Below are positions 48,697 through 58,699 of a DNA stretch of 60,083 bases, in pieces; position 1 is the stretch's first letter; each line of letters begins with the position of its first letter. Both the position numbers and the translations under genes were made by a program. The stretch covers positions 1 to 60,083 of the forward strand of contig DVIF01000010.1 of assembly GCA_018711525.1 (NCBI GenBank), in the 5' to 3' direction. The stretch comes from Candidatus Ornithospirochaeta stercorigallinarum. GTDB lineage: Bacteria; Spirochaetota; Spirochaetia; Sphaerochaetales; Sphaerochaetaceae. The notes beneath the pieces were generated by a model. It was given only the letters and a program-made list of their open reading frames with translations. It did not search any database and was not told the DNA's origin.

Positions 48697-49607
48697 AACT
48701 GGGAATTCTAAGCAGTATAATGGATGGCTGGACCTATGAGGAGATGATTGATGATATCTCGAAAATAGGGTATGAGTCTGTCGAAGTCGCATGTTGGCCT
48801 CAGGGGAAAAGCGAAAGACGCTATGCCGGTGTGAGCCATATAGACACTGAGCACCTTGATGGCGTTAAGGCAAAGGCGCATCTTTCTTATGCAGAAGAGA
48901 AGGGAGTCGAGCTCTCTGCTCTTGCATTCTACCCGAACACACTCGATCCGAATGAAGAGAAGAGAAAGGCGAACATCGAGCATCTGTATTCTGTAATCGA
49001 TGCCGCTGCAAGTCTTGGTGTGAATCTTGTGAATACGTTCATAGGAAGAGACCAGAGCAGGAATGTAGAGGAGAACCTCAAGCTTGTAGAGAAGATATGG
49101 CCTCCTATATTGGAGTACGCGAAGAAGAAAGGAGTCAGGGTGGCAATCGAGAACTGTCCTATGCTTTTCGGACCCGACCAGTGGCCGGGAGGACAGAACA
49201 TATTCTCGTCCCCTGTGCTCTTTGATAAGGTGTTTGAAATCCTACCTTATGATAATTTCGGTATAAACTTCGATCCAAGCCACTTTGTATGGCAGCAGAT
49301 GGATTATATCAGGGTCCTGTATGAGTATGCGGATAAGATCTTCCATGTCCACTTCAAGGATATAAAGCTCTTGAAGGACAAGCTTTCACGTTGCGGTGTC
49401 ATGGCCTATCCTCTCGATTTCATGATTCCGAAACTTCCTGGACTCGGTGATGTCGACTGGGGTGCTTTCATATCCGCACTTACTGATATCGGTTACTCAG
49501 GTTACACTGCAGCCGAGATTGAGGATAAGGCCTTTGAGACAGGTAGGGAAGGGGTGATCAGATCGATGGAACTGACATACAGATATATGAGAAATTTCGT
49601 GATATGA
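48693..49607 (+). CDS. Sugar phosphate isomerase/epimerase (TIM barrel) 1
   Basis: A 304-residue AP-endonuclease-2-like TIM barrel. ALAFYPNTLDPNEEKR near 75-90, VAIENCPM near 148 (metal-binding Glu), NFDPSHFVWQQMD near 193-205 (Asp and His ligands), HVHFKDIKLLK near 220 and a late AAEIED (Glu) form the usual divalent metal site. Family members isomerise or epimerise keto-inositols and sugars. ATGA overlap with the oxidoreductase before it and a four-base overlap with the next barrel indicate coupled translation. Confidence 0.9.
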   Translation: MKLGILSSIMDGWTYEEMIDDISKIGYESVEVACWPQGKSERRYAGVSHIDTEHLDGVKAKAHLSYAEEKGVELSALAFYPNTLDPNEEKRKANIEHLYSVIDAAASLGVNLVNTFIGRDQSRNVEENLKLVEKIWPPILEYAKKKGVRVAIENCPMLFGPDQWPGGQNIFSSPVLFDKVFEILPYDNFGINFDPSHFVWQQMDYIRVLYEYADKIFHVHFKDIKLLKDKLSRCGVMAYPLDFMIPKLPGLGDVDWGAFISALTDIGYSGYTAAEIEDKAFETGREGVIRSMELTYRYMRNFVI

Positions 49608-50419
49608 GAAATCGTAGGATAATTGTAAATTCAAACTGCTACCATGGCTATGATGTTTTTGAAGCTGTCGATGGCATTGCTGGGGCCGGTTTCAAGAACA
49701 TAGAGCTGACTGCGACTAAGGGATGGACGGAGCATGTCTTTCCATGCATGAGCTTCTCTTCCCTTTTGAAGATCCGGGATTATATAGAGAAAAAAGGGCT
49801 GAGCATCCCATCGATGAGCGGGCACACGAATCTGATGGATGAGGAGAGGATTCCCGATTTCATGGAAAACATCCATCTTGCCCATTTCTTTGGTGCCGGG
49901 ATGATTGTATCGAGTATAGGAGAGGCACATATCGCAGATAAGAGGAAGGGAGGGCTTGATATCATAAAGAGGAATATCTCATCATTGCTCCCCCTTCTGG
50001 AGAGATATGACATGTCTCTTTCCCTTGAGACTCATGGAGAACATGGTACGGGGATGGCGATTGCAGAGGTCGTGGAGGCCATAGGCTCTGAGCGGGTCGG
50101 CATCTGCTATGATACTGCAAACGTCATTTTCTATGGACGTGTAGATGGAAATGAAGACCTTTCTTCCTGCATAAGGCATGTCAATTATCTTCATATCAAG
50201 GATAAGGCAGGCGCCCCCGATGAATGGGACTTCCCCCCTTTAGGCAAAGGATATGTCGATTTCAAATCGATTTTCTCTATTCTCGATGGCAATGATAACA
50301 ATGCACCGATGTCGATTGAGATAGAGTTCACAAAGGAAGGCCCCGCCTCTCTGGATGAGGTGAACAAGGCCGTTCTTGATAGTGCAGAGTATCTGAAGGG
50401 GCTTGGCTACGAATTATGA
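49604..50419 (+). CDS. Sugar phosphate isomerase/epimerase (TIM barrel) 2
   Basis: A 271-residue second TIM barrel of the same superfamily, but only distantly similar to its neighbour. Metal ligands are seen in LSLETHGEHG near 141-150 (Glu), GICYDTANV near 167 (Asp), HVNYLHIKDKAG near 189-200 (His) and MSIEIEF near 232 (Glu). GHTN near 75 fits the substrate loop. Together with the previous barrel and two dehydrogenases it could run an oxidise-epimerise-reduce sequence on a ketosugar or ketoinositol. Confidence 0.88.
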   Translation: MRNRRIIVNSNCYHGYDVFEAVDGIAGAGFKNIELTATKGWTEHVFPCMSFSSLLKIRDYIEKKGLSIPSMSGHTNLMDEERIPDFMENIHLAHFFGAGMIVSSIGEAHIADKRKGGLDIIKRNISSLLPLLERYDMSLSLETHGEHGTGMAIAEVVEAIGSERVGICYDTANVIFYGRVDGNEDLSSCIRHVNYLHIKDKAGAPDEWDFPPLGKGYVDFKSIFSILDGNDNNAPMSIEIEFTKEGPASLDEVNKAVLDSAEYLKGLGYEL

Positions 50420-51363
50420 AAGTGCTTCTAATCGGTATGGGGGGAATGGGAAAGGTCCATTATGCCAATTCCAAGGAAATCGATGGGTTCGACATCGCAG
50501 CAGTTGTCGGAAGAGGGGCAGATGATAGAAGAGCTGCAGAAGAAAGAGGCCTTCCGTTCTATGAAAGCATAGATGATGCCATTGCCGTCATTCCTTCAAT
50601 CGCGGTGGTTGATATAACGACACCGACATTCCTGCACAAGTATTATGCAATCGAGGCTTTGGATCATGGTCTTGATGTGATATCGGAAAAGCCCTTGGCC
50701 CTTTCTGCAAAAGATGCAGATAAGATATTCTCCTTGGCTGAAAAGAAGCATAGACATGTATATGTAGCACAGGTTCTCCGCTACACGAAGGAATACAGCC
50801 CGATTAAGAGAATAGTTGAAGAGGGAAGGTATGGGCGCCCTGTCGATGCCTTCTTCTCCCGTATGAGCAGCTACCCGGGATGGGCTGCGGATTCATGGCT
50901 TTTCGATAAGAGCAAAAGCGGCCTTGTGCCCTTCGATCTGCATATCCATGACTTGGATATCATAATAAGTTCCTTCGGCATACCTTTGAATGTAAGATCT
51001 GAAGAGCATACCGGGTGTGGTGATTACTGGAATTTCACTTATGACTATGACGGGTTTTCAGTGAGAGCTGAAGCCGGATGGATAAAAGCACCGATTCCAT
51101 TCTCTGCAACATATAGGATCATATTCGAGCATGGTACGCTTTCCTTTGACGGAGGAAAGCTTCTGATGTACGAGGAGAGCGGAGCTGTTGAAGAGTATGA
51201 CATCTCATACGACAAGATCATAAGCACAGGCATAAACGTCCCCCCTACAGGATGGTATTACGAGGAGCTTAAAGCTATAAAAAACCTACTTGAGTCAGGA
51301 CTTCCTTCAAATGTAGAATATGAGGAAGTAGTTAGTGTCCTGAGGATTGTCGAAGGCATGTAG
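50416..51363 (+). CDS. Gfo/Idh/MocA-family oxidoreductase 2
   Basis: A 315-residue NAD(P)-dependent dehydrogenase. GMGGMGKVHYANSKE at about residues 6-20 is the nucleotide loop, SEKPLAL near 93-99 carries the catalytic lysine, and PFDLHIHDLDIIIS near 175-188 has the catalytic Asp/His. It is slightly short but complete. It overlaps the upstream barrel by four bases. It is distinct from the 47671 copy, so the pathway probably uses two different redox steps. Confidence 0.92.
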   Translation: MKVLLIGMGGMGKVHYANSKEIDGFDIAAVVGRGADDRRAAEERGLPFYESIDDAIAVIPSIAVVDITTPTFLHKYYAIEALDHGLDVISEKPLALSAKDADKIFSLAEKKHRHVYVAQVLRYTKEYSPIKRIVEEGRYGRPVDAFFSRMSSYPGWAADSWLFDKSKSGLVPFDLHIHDLDIIISSFGIPLNVRSEEHTGCGDYWNFTYDYDGFSVRAEAGWIKAPIPFSATYRIIFEHGTLSFDGGKLLMYEESGAVEEYDISYDKIISTGINVPPTGWYYEELKAIKNLLESGLPSNVEYEEVVSVLRIVEGM

Positions 51364-51378
51364 ATGGGGGATTGAAGG

Positions 51379-52383
51379 ATGGCAAATGGAAAGAAGTTCA
51401 CTTATGCAGAGCTTTCTAAGGAGACAGGTATTTCCATTGCCACCATTTCCAGGGTCATGAACCGCTCCCATCTTGTAACATCCGAGACCAGGAGGAAGGT
51501 GCTTTCAGCACTTTCTAACTGTGGTGTAGATATCAGCGAGCTGGAGTTTGAAGAAGAGAATGAGAAACTCATCGTATTCAATGTTCCGACGCTTAAGAAC
51601 ATGTTCTACTCTCCGATAATATCTTCTGCACGCCTTGCCGCATCTAGACGCGGGTATAATCTTTTAGTGAATGAAGACCCTGTATCATCTGAAAGCCTGC
51701 ACGCGTTTCTCCGTCTTCTGCGCAGTACGAAAGCCTCTGGCCTCATACTCGCGAACTCCATCACGCAAGAGAGGCTTGAAAGCCTTTCAAGGGAGATTGT
51801 TACGGTAACATGCTGTGAGGCTGTTCCTGATTCAAATGTACCATATGTCACCATCGATGATGAAGGTGCAAGCTACAATGCCGTGCGCTATCTGATTTCG
51901 CTTGGACGCAGAGGTATAGCATTCATAAACGGACCCCGTTCCTTCAAATACGCCAGAGAGAGGGAGAAGGGATACCTCGAGGCCCTTCATGAGTCCGGCT
52001 TTGAAGCTGAGCACCGGTACATGGCTGAAGTTGGCGAAGATATGGATTTTGAGACTGCAAGGGCGATAGCGACTCATATGCTGAATTATCCTGACCGGCC
52101 CGATGCTTTCTTCTGTGTTTCTGATATCATAGCATGTGCAGTGGAGAAGGCGGCTCTTCAGCTGTCTCTCAGAATCCCTGAGGATATCGCTATTGTCGGC
52201 TTTGATGATATCATGGCAAGCCATATGGCGAATCCAAGTATTACGACAGTGCGTCAGCCGACTGTGCAGATGGGGGCTCTTTCAACAGAGATGGTCATAA
52301 AACTCATAGAAAAGGATGAGAACAGCATCAAATCCGTAATACTCGGAACTGAGCTTGTAATCAGGGAGTCTACAACGGTATAG
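51379..52383 (+). CDS. LacI-family transcriptional regulator 1
   Basis: A 334-residue repressor. The helix-turn-helix is at about residues 8-30 (YAELSKETGISIATISRVMN), the hinge near 50, and a periplasmic-binding-like sensor domain covers about 60-330 with FINGPRSFKYARER near 191 and IVGFDDIMASHMANPSITTV near 270. It is encoded at the end of the sugar operon and presumably senses the substrate or an intermediate. It is nearly the same length and layout as the next gene, so the pair is a tandem duplication. Only a weak GAAGG site precedes the ATG. Confidence 0.93.
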   Translation: MANGKKFTYAELSKETGISIATISRVMNRSHLVTSETRRKVLSALSNCGVDISELEFEEENEKLIVFNVPTLKNMFYSPIISSARLAASRRGYNLLVNEDPVSSESLHAFLRLLRSTKASGLILANSITQERLESLSREIVTVTCCEAVPDSNVPYVTIDDEGASYNAVRYLISLGRRGIAFINGPRSFKYAREREKGYLEALHESGFEAEHRYMAEVGEDMDFETARAIATHMLNYPDRPDAFFCVSDIIACAVEKAALQLSLRIPEDIAIVGFDDIMASHMANPSITTVRQPTVQMGALSTEMVIKLIEKDENSIKSVILGTELVIRESTTV

Positions 52384-52385
52384 AT

Positions 52386-53390
52386 ATGGCAAGGGGGAAA
52401 GGACCTACATACTCGGAGCTTTCAAATATGACAGGGATATCGGTTGCAACGATATCGCGTGTAATGAACCGCTCATCTCTTGTCACTGATAAGACAAGGG
52501 AGAAAGTTCTCTCTGCTTTAAAATCATCAGGTGTCGATACATCAGAGTATGAGATGAGGGATACCTTCAGCAACCTCATCGTATTCAATGTTCCATCGCT
52601 GAGGAACATATTCTATTCCCCCGTGATTTCTTCTGCCAGAATAAGGATAGAGGAAAAGGGCTATACGCTGTTTATAAATGAAGATACGGTGAATGATGAT
52701 AACATCGACTCTTTCATCGCGAGGATGAAGAGGGTGGGAGCAAAAGGTCTGGTTCTGGCAAATCCTTTGAGCGTTGATGCTCTTGAAAGGCTTTCACATG
52801 AATTTCATATAGTGACATGCTGTGAGACGGTACCTTCCTCTGAGTTCCCTTTTGTAAATATCGATGACAGAGGTGGCGCTTATAAGGCGGTACGGCATCT
52901 TCTTTCCATAGGGCGGAGACGTATTGCAATGATCAACGGTCCTGAGGAGTTCAAATATGCGAGAGAGCGTAGGGCGGGGTATGAAGAGGCTCTCTGGGAG
53001 TATGGAATCGATGTGGATGAAAGCTATGTCGCCTGCGTAGGAGAGGATATGGATTATGATACCGCTAAGCGCCACGCCGAGCGTCTTCTGAATCTTGCCG
53101 ATCCTCCCGATGCGTTCTTCTGCATCTCCGACATCCTTGCATCTGCTGCAGAGAATGCGGCTGTCAAGAAGAAGCTTGATGTTCCTTCTGATGTGGCGAT
53201 TGTCGGCTTTGACGACACAATGGTAAGTCATATAGCGAATCCTGCAATTTCGACAATCAGACAACCTGTTGAGAGAATAGGCTCATCAGTTGCAGACCTT
53301 ATAATCGGCCTCATCGAGGGAAAAGAGGGGATAAACAGATCTGTTCTTCTGGATACAGAGCTTGTAATCAGGGAATCTTCCGCTGTTTAG
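52386..53390 (+). CDS. LacI-family transcriptional regulator 2 (tandem paralogue)
   Basis: A 334-residue LacI-type regulator starting two bases after the end of its paralogue. The helix-turn-helix YSELSNMTGISVATISRVMN and the segments INGPEEFKYARERRAGYEEAL and IVGFDDTMVSHIANPAISTI align with the first copy across the full length. The hinge-proximal region and the inducer-facing residues differ (for example DESYVACVGEDMDYDTA), so effector or operator preference has probably diverged. The recognition helix is nearly unchanged, so both may see the same operators and form mixed dimers. Confidence 0.93.
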   Translation: MARGKGPTYSELSNMTGISVATISRVMNRSSLVTDKTREKVLSALKSSGVDTSEYEMRDTFSNLIVFNVPSLRNIFYSPVISSARIRIEEKGYTLFINEDTVNDDNIDSFIARMKRVGAKGLVLANPLSVDALERLSHEFHIVTCCETVPSSEFPFVNIDDRGGAYKAVRHLLSIGRRRIAMINGPEEFKYARERRAGYEEALWEYGIDVDESYVACVGEDMDYDTAKRHAERLLNLADPPDAFFCISDILASAAENAAVKKKLDVPSDVAIVGFDDTMVSHIANPAISTIRQPVERIGSSVADLIIGLIEGKEGINRSVLLDTELVIRESSAV

Positions 53391-53616
53391 TATAACTTAT
53401 AACTAATTTAAATATATGCAAAATTATTTCTTTGCAACTTATGTATTTTCAAAGAAATATTAGTTTACAATTCGGTGTATTTTGATAAATTATTTCTTTG
53501 CAATCCAATATAGAAGGTATGTATTTATTTATAATAGAAAAGAATATAATGATATTATCCTAACAACAATAATACTGTGCATACAAAAATAACTCAGATA
53601 AATACTTGTGATTAAA
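53391..53616. other. AT-rich gap with repeated TATTTCTTTG elements
   Basis: The convergent gap between the second LacI gene and carB is very AT-rich. The 17-bp sequence AAATTATTTCTTTGCAA occurs at 53421-53437 and again at 53487-53503, and its core appears inverted (CAAAGAAATA, 53450-53459) between them. No terminator is visible for the plus-strand operon in the first 200 bases. The repeats look like regulator sites or a small degenerate repeat family. Confidence 0.55.
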
Positions 53617-53640
53617 AATCGACCTCCGAAGAGGTCGATT
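53617..53640 (-). terminator. carAB terminator
   Basis: A 10-bp perfect stem AATCGACCTC/GAGGTCGATT (53617-53626 with 53631-53640) has a UUCG loop on the minus strand and is followed by a short U-tract. It could also stop transcription arriving from the sugar operon. Confidence 0.88.
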
Positions 53641-53645
53641 GCTGA

Positions 53646-56600
53646 TTATTTCCTTGGAAGTTCCCTTACCGTGTAGCGCCCCATCTGTATGTATCTGATG
53701 GCCTCGACCGCGGCATTTGCGGCACTTGTCGTCGTAGTGTAGGGGATGTGCGACCGGATTGTCTCCGTTCTTATGTCATCATCGCTCCTTCTTGCGTGGA
53801 AGCCCATCGGAGTGTTGATGATGAGGTCGACTTTCTTCGCCCTTATGTAGTCCACGATGTTCGGATGACCTTCATGGACTTTGAGCACCACATCCGTAAG
53901 TATTCCAAGATTGAAGAGGTCTCTTGCCGTTCCTTTTGTACATAAGATCTCGAATCCCATCTCCTGAAGGGCTTTCGCAATAGGTGCGATAGTCACCCTG
54001 TCCTTGTTGTTCACACTTATGATGACCCTTCCTTTTGAAGGCAGGATGTTGTTTGCTCCAGCCTGGCTCTTTGCGTATGCCTCTCCGAAGGTGCGTCCCA
54101 TGCCGACGACCTCTCCTGTGCTTCTCATCTCAGGACCGAGAGCCGGGTCTACATCTGCAAAGCGGTCGAAACTGAATACCGCCTCCTTGATGGCCCAGCC
54201 TGTGATGCAGCGTCCTTCCCTTATCTCCTCTCCTTCTTCAAGAAGTCCCTGCTGTACGAGGTCCTCCCCTTCGAAGACCCTCACAGCTGTCTCTATGAGG
54301 TTCACACCGCTTGCCTTGGATATGAAAGGTACTGTTCTGCTTGCTCTGGGGTTTACTTCGATTATATAGAGCTTGCCGTCCTTTTCTGCGAACTGGATGT
54401 TCATAAGCCCTTTTACTTTGAGCTCTTTTGCAAGCTTGAGTGTCCATCTTCTCATCTGATCGAGGATTTCCGGTTTTGATTTGTAGGGCGGGAAGACTGC
54501 CGCACTGTCTCCGGAGTGTATTCCTGCCGCCTCTATATGCTGCAGTATTCCTCCGATATAGATCCTCTCCCCGTCTGAGACGGCATCGAGGTCGTACTCG
54601 AATGCATCTTCAAGGAACTGGTCTACGAGGATGGGGTGGGTCTTGGAGACCTGAACGTTCATCTTTGTGAAGAATTCATCGAGGCTCTCTTCATCATATG
54701 CGATGAACATGCTTCTTCCTCCGAGTACGAAGGAAGGCCTGAGCAGGACAGGGAATCCTATCTCTTTCGCTTTCTCAAAGACCTCCTCCCTGCTGTGTCC
54801 CATCCTGTTCTCAGGCTGCCTCAGCCCAAGCTCCCTTACAAGATTTGAAAACAGCTCCCTATCTTCCGTCCTGTTGATTGAATCAAGACTTGTACCGACG
54901 ATGTGGGCTCCAGCCTTCTCAAGTGTTTCAGCCATATTAAGAGGAGTCTGCCCTCCCAGCTGTACTACAACATCTTTCGTCTTTTCCTTCCTCATTATCT
55001 CAAGGACGGACTCGGGGCATAGCGGTTCCACGTAAAGACGGTTTGAAGTGTTGTAGTCTGTGGATACTGTCTCGGGGTTGCTGTTTACCATGATGGTCTT
55101 CCTGCCAAGACGTCTGTATGCCTGGCTTGAGAGAGTGCAGCAGGTGTCGAACTCAAGGCCTTGTCCTATCCTGTTCGGACCTGATGCGAGTATGATCACA
55201 GCCTTCTCTCCAAGAGCCTCTCCCTCATCCTCTTCTCCGTATGTGAGGTAGCAGTATGGGGTCTTTGCCTTGGTCTCTCCCGCACAGGTGTCTACATAAT
55301 GGGAGACTGCATCCATGTGGTATGGAAGCTCGGCGATGCCGGAAAGGGTGGAGATCCTCTTATCGCTCATACCTGCCATCTTTGCTCTTTTATATGTCTC
55401 TTCATCGAGGGTTCTGCTGATGGCATCATCGAGTTCAGCCTGCTCCTTCAATGCCTCGAGGAAATATACATCATAACCTGTCTTCTCGCTCAGCCCCACA
55501 AGGTCCCTCTCTCCCTCCTTTATGAGTGTGTAGAGGGCGAGGAAACGCATCGGATGGGCGCTCCTTGACAGCAGCTCGACATCGTATTTATTCCTATCGA
55601 GCTCTACTATGCCTTCCATCTTCTGCTCTGAAGAGCGGAATGCCTTGTTGAGTGCTTCGCCCAGTGTCCTTCCAAGAGCCAGGGCCTCTCCGACACTTCT
55701 CATCTGGGTTCCAAGGGCAGATGCGGGAAGGGGGAATTTCTCAAGCTCGAAGCGAGGGACTTTCACTGCGACATAATCCAGTGCCGGCTCGAAGCAGCTT
55801 ACGCTCTCACCTGTGATCTCATTGAGTATTTCACTCAGAGTGTATCCTACAGCAAGCTTTGCGCTGATTCTTGCGATAGGGTATCCTGTGGCTTTTGATG
55901 CGAGTGCAGATGAACGCGATACCCTTGGATTCATCTCGATGACGATCATCCTCTTGTGGTCCGGAGAGATTGCAAACTGCACGTTGGATCCGCCGCAGTC
56001 AACTCCGACTGCTCTCAAAATATCTATTGAGGCCGTCCTCATCTTCTGGTACTCGTCATCACTGAGGCTCTGGATCGGGGCGACTGTGATGCTGTCACCA
56101 GTGTGTACTCCCATAGGATCGATGTTCTCGATGGAGCAGACGATGATGGCATTGTCGTCCCTGTCCCTCATGACCTCCATCTCGAACTCCCTCCAGCCGA
56201 TCAGGGATTCTTCAAGAAGGATCTCCCTTACAGGGCTTATGTCCAGAGCGTTCTCAACCAAAGGGATGAACTCCTCTTCTGTCTTTGCAATCGCACCTCC
56301 CATTCCTCCAAGTGTGAATGATGGGCGGATGATCAGAGGCAGTCCGATCTCTTTCTTTACCTTCAATGCTTCATCTATTGAGTGCGCTATTCCACTTTTA
56401 GCACTCTCAAGACCGAGGGCTGTCATGATCTCTTTGAATTTCCCCCTGTCCTCAGCTCTTTCGATGGCTTCGGCACTCGCTCCGATCACCTTGACTCCGT
56501 ATTTCTCAAGTATGCCTCTTTTCTGCAGCTCCATCGTTAGGTTGAGCGCAGTCTGTCCTCCCATGGTGGAGAGGATTGCATCAGGCCCTGCCTGTTCGAA

Positions 56601-56828
56601 TATCTTCTCGATGTATTCCGGGGTCAGGGGCTCCATGAAGATGTGGTCGGCAAGCCCTGGGGTGGTCATGACTGTCGCAGGGTTGGGGTTTATGAGAGAG
56701 ACCTCATATCCCTCTTCTTTGAGGGCCCTTACTGCCTGTACTCCCGAGTAGTCGAATTCACAAGCCTGCCCGATTACGATCGGGCCGCTTCCGATTACAA
56801 GTATGTGCTTGATATCATCTCTTCTCAT
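53646..56828 (-). CDS. carB: Carbamoyl-phosphate synthase large subunit
   Basis: A 1060-residue enzyme making carbamoyl phosphate from ammonia, bicarbonate and two ATP. It has the duplicated architecture: two ATP-grasp halves (about 1-400 and 555-935, with [18 protein letters not shown] near 300 and [16 protein letters not shown] near 840), an oligomerisation region between, and the C-terminal MGS-like allosteric domain (about 935-1060) that binds regulators such as ornithine and UMP in E. coli. The start overlaps the carA stop. Length is normal for bacteria. The product feeds both arginine (with argCJBD here) and pyrimidine synthesis. Confidence 0.96.
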   Translation of the reverse strand: MRRDDIKHILVIGSGPIVIGQACEFDYSGVQAVRALKEEGYEVSLINPNPATVMTTPGLADHIFMEPLTPEYIEKIFEQAGPDAILSTMGGQTALNLTMELQKRGILEKYGVKVIGASAEAIERAEDRGKFKEIMTALGLESAKSGIAHSIDEALKVKKEIGLPLIIRPSFTLGGMGGAIAKTEEEFIPLVENALDISPVREILLEESLIGWREFEMEVMRDRDDNAIIVCSIENIDPMGVHTGDSITVAPIQSLSDDEYQKMRTASIDILRAVGVDCGGSNVQFAISPDHKRMIVIEMNPRVSRSSALASKATGYPIARISAKLAVGYTLSEILNEITGESVSCFEPALDYVAVKVPRFELEKFPLPASALGTQMRSVGEALALGRTLGEALNKAFRSSEQKMEGIVELDRNKYDVELLSRSAHPMRFLALYTLIKEGERDLVGLSEKTGYDVYFLEALKEQAELDDAISRTLDEETYKRAKMAGMSDKRISTLSGIAELPYHMDAVSHYVDTCAGETKAKTPYCYLTYGEEDEGEALGEKAVIILASGPNRIGQGLEFDTCCTLSSQAYRRLGRKTIMVNSNPETVSTDYNTSNRLYVEPLCPESVLEIMRKEKTKDVVVQLGGQTPLNMAETLEKAGAHIVGTSLDSINRTEDRELFSNLVRELGLRQPENRMGHSREEVFEKAKEIGFPVLLRPSFVLGGRSMFIAYDEESLDEFFTKMNVQVSKTHPILVDQFLEDAFEYDLDAVSDGERIYIGGILQHIEAAGIHSGDSAAVFPPYKSKPEILDQMRRWTLKLAKELKVKGLMNIQFAEKDGKLYIIEVNPRASRTVPFISKASGVNLIETAVRVFEGEDLVQQGLLEEGEEIREGRCITGWAIKEAVFSFDRFADVDPALGPEMRSTGEVVGMGRTFGEAYAKSQAGANNILPSKGRVIISVNNKDRVTIAPIAKALQEMGFEILCTKGTARDLFNLGILTDVVLKVHEGHPNIVDYIRAKKVDLIINTPMGFHARRSDDDIRTETIRSHIPYTTTTSAANAAVEAIRYIQMGRYTVRELPRK

Positions 56829-57925
56829 CAGTTTGCCTTTTCCTTGAAGTAGTCGAAAATCCAGAGTGCATCTTCAGGTCCCGGGGCAGCCTCAGGATGG
56901 AACTGCACCGAGTAGACCCTCTTCTTCTCATCGTAGAGACCTTCGACTGTATTGTCGTTTGCATTCCTCATCCATACCTTCACGCCTTCAGGGAGGCTCT
57001 CTTCATCACTCATGAACCCATGGTTCTGGGCGGTGACGAATGTCTTTCCTGTATCCATATCCTTTACAGGCTGGTTTGATCCGTGATGACCGAATTTCAT
57101 CTTCACCGTCTTTCCTCCGAGGGCGAGTGTGATGATCTGATGTCCAAGACAGATCCCCTCTACCGGGATCTTGCCTATGCATCCCTTTGCAAGTGCGACT
57201 GCATCTTTTAATAATGCGGGGTCTCCGGGACCGTTTGAAAGAAAGAGGCAGTCGGGATTGATCTCCAGCACTTCATCTGCTCTTGTCGTGGCCTTCATGA
57301 GGGTCACTGCGATGTTCCTCTTGTAGAAGTTCTCTATGATGGATTTCTTGAGACCGTAATCGACAAGGGCAAAGTGCTTGTCGGGATTTGACGGTGGAAG
57401 TGTCCTTCCTTCCCCGAGCTCAGGGTTGTATGTGTTTTCCTTGACGGTCACCTGGTCTATCAAGTCGATCTCTGTGATCTCCGGATAGCTGTCAAGCTTC
57501 TCCTCTGCCTCTTTCCTCTCTTCCTCATAGAAAAGGATTCCGTTCTGGCTGCCGTTCTCTCTTAAATGTATTGTGAGTGCTCTTGTATCCACACCTTCGA
57601 GGGCAGGGATTCCTTCCTTCTTCAGATACTCATCCAGTGTGAGCCGACCAGGCATCACAGTTCCACGATAGAGCTTCTTTATAATAAGAGCAGTAGATTT
57701 AACACCACTGCTCTCACCGTCTTTGACTGTAATTCCATAGTTGCCTATCATGGGGGATGTAAGCACTACGATCTGCCCCTTGTAGGAAGGATCTGTCAGG
57801 ATTTCCTCATATCCTGGGGTTCCTGTATTGAAAACGACTTCGGAGCACTCAAGGTTGATCGGGGCTCCAAAAGCGATACCTTCAAATTCTTTTCCGTCTT
57901 TAAGTTTCAATATTGCTTTTTTCAT
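56828..57925 (-). CDS. carA: Carbamoyl-phosphate synthase small subunit
   Basis: A 365-residue glutaminase subunit supplying ammonia to CarB. The N-terminal carA domain (about 1-150, with [17 protein letters not shown] near 32-48) is followed by a class I glutamine amidotransferase domain: the oxyanion segment SNGPGDP near 230, the nucleophile Cys in GICLGHQ near 258 and the His/Glu pair in [12 protein letters not shown] near 342. The ATG at 57923-57925 has its promoter about 20 bases upstream. It is first in a two-gene operon with carB, one-base overlap. Confidence 0.96.
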   Translation of the reverse strand: MKKAILKLKDGKEFEGIAFGAPINLECSEVVFNTGTPGYEEILTDPSYKGQIVVLTSPMIGNYGITVKDGESSGVKSTALIIKKLYRGTVMPGRLTLDEYLKKEGIPALEGVDTRALTIHLRENGSQNGILFYEEERKEAEEKLDSYPEITEIDLIDQVTVKENTYNPELGEGRTLPPSNPDKHFALVDYGLKKSIIENFYKRNIAVTLMKATTRADEVLEINPDCLFLSNGPGDPALLKDAVALAKGCIGKIPVEGICLGHQIITLALGGKTVKMKFGHHGSNQPVKDMDTGKTFVTAQNHGFMSDEESLPEGVKVWMRNANDNTVEGLYDEKKRVYSVQFHPEAAPGPEDALWIFDYFKEKAN

Positions 57926-57942
57926 AGGTCCAAACTTTTAGA

Positions 57943-57971
57943 AGTGTAAGAAAATAGAACATGTATTGCAA
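57943..57971 (-). promoter_or_regulatory. carAB promoter
   Basis: Minus strand: TTGCAA (57966-57971), 17-bp spacer and TACACT (57943-57948), 17 bases before the carA ATG. Confidence 0.65.
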
Positions 57972-58002
57972 CACTGTTGCAGAAAATACACCAAGTTGCA
58001 AC
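57967..58002. promoter_or_regulatory. Palindromic TGCAACA-C-TGTTGCA operator candidate at carAB
   Basis: The 15-bp perfect palindrome TGCAACACTGTTGCA (57967-57981) overlaps the carA -35, and a second palindrome GTTGCAAC (57995-58002) lies two turns further upstream. This looks like a repressor pair controlling carAB and perhaps the divergent flavin reductase gene. It does not resemble the ARG boxes at 12572-12609. Confidence 0.6.
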
Positions 58003-58073
58003 AAGAAAAGCTGCACTTTCTTTTCTGGACGGAAATGAGTAGATGGAATATCTTAGATAGAAGAGGTGGATAT

Positions 58074-58691
58074 ATGAAAGTGATTCTTCTAAATGGCAGC
58101 AGTCATGATGACGGTGCTACAGCAAGTCTTTTAAAGGAAGTTGAAGATACGCTGAGAAGTGAAGGAATAGAGACGGAGGTCTTCTTCATCGGCAACGACC
58201 CGATCAGGGATTGCATCGGATGCAGGAAGTGTGCATCCCTGGGGAAGTGTGTTTTCGAGGACAAGGTGAACGAGTTCGTCCAGAAGGCAAGAGGTGCGGA
58301 TGGCTTTGTCTTTGCATCCCCTGTGTATTACGCACATCCGTCAGGCAGGCTTCTTTCATTCCTTGACAGGGCGTTCTATTCGGGTTCTTCTGCATTCTTC
58401 CACAAACCTGCAGCCGCAGTACTCTCTGCCCGCCGTGCAGGGACGGTCGCATCCTATGATGTGATAAACAAGTATTTCGGAATCACATCGATGCCGATAG
58501 TGACCTCAACCTACTGGAACCAGGGGTATGGGAACAACAAGAATGAGAGCGAGCAGGATATAGAAGGACATGACACCATGAAGAATCTTGCCCTCAACAT
58601 GGCATGGCTTCTAAGGTGCATAGATGCGGGAAAGAAGCTTGGAATGGATGCCCCAGAGAACAAGAAGAGGGGTATGAATTTCATAAGATGA
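58074..58691 (+). CDS. NADPH-dependent FMN reductase / flavodoxin-like (iron-sulfur flavoprotein type)
   Basis: A 205-residue flavodoxin-fold protein. The FMN phosphate loop NGSSHDDGATASLL is at about residues 7-20. C-I-G-C-x2-C-A-x4-C at about residues 47-58 resembles the cysteine cluster of archaeal and bacterial iron-sulfur flavoproteins, and SPVYYAHPSGRLLSFLDR near 82-99 holds the isoalloxazine ring. I start at ATG 58074 with GAGGTGG upstream; longer readings enter the carAB control region. It is divergent from carA and followed by a hairpin at 58700-58723. Confidence 0.85.
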   Translation: MKVILLNGSSHDDGATASLLKEVEDTLRSEGIETEVFFIGNDPIRDCIGCRKCASLGKCVFEDKVNEFVQKARGADGFVFASPVYYAHPSGRLLSFLDRAFYSGSSAFFHKPAAAVLSARRAGTVASYDVINKYFGITSMPIVTSTYWNQGYGNNKNESEQDIEGHDTMKNLALNMAWLLRCIDAGKKLGMDAPENKKRGMNFIR

Positions 58692-58699
58692 AACCAAGA

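Noticed and set aside
53421-53503. Repeats as a CRISPR array
   Set aside because: There are only two direct copies and one partial inverted copy, with unequal spacing and no cas genes.
55813-56751. Open frame of 312 codons antisense to carB
   Set aside because: It lies fully inside a well-conserved gene, has no ribosome site and no recognisable protein features.
57966-58073. Upstream in-frame extension of the FMN reductase
   Set aside because: It lies on the carAB operator region and adds a cysteine/lysine-rich stretch; GAGGTGG directly precedes the chosen ATG.
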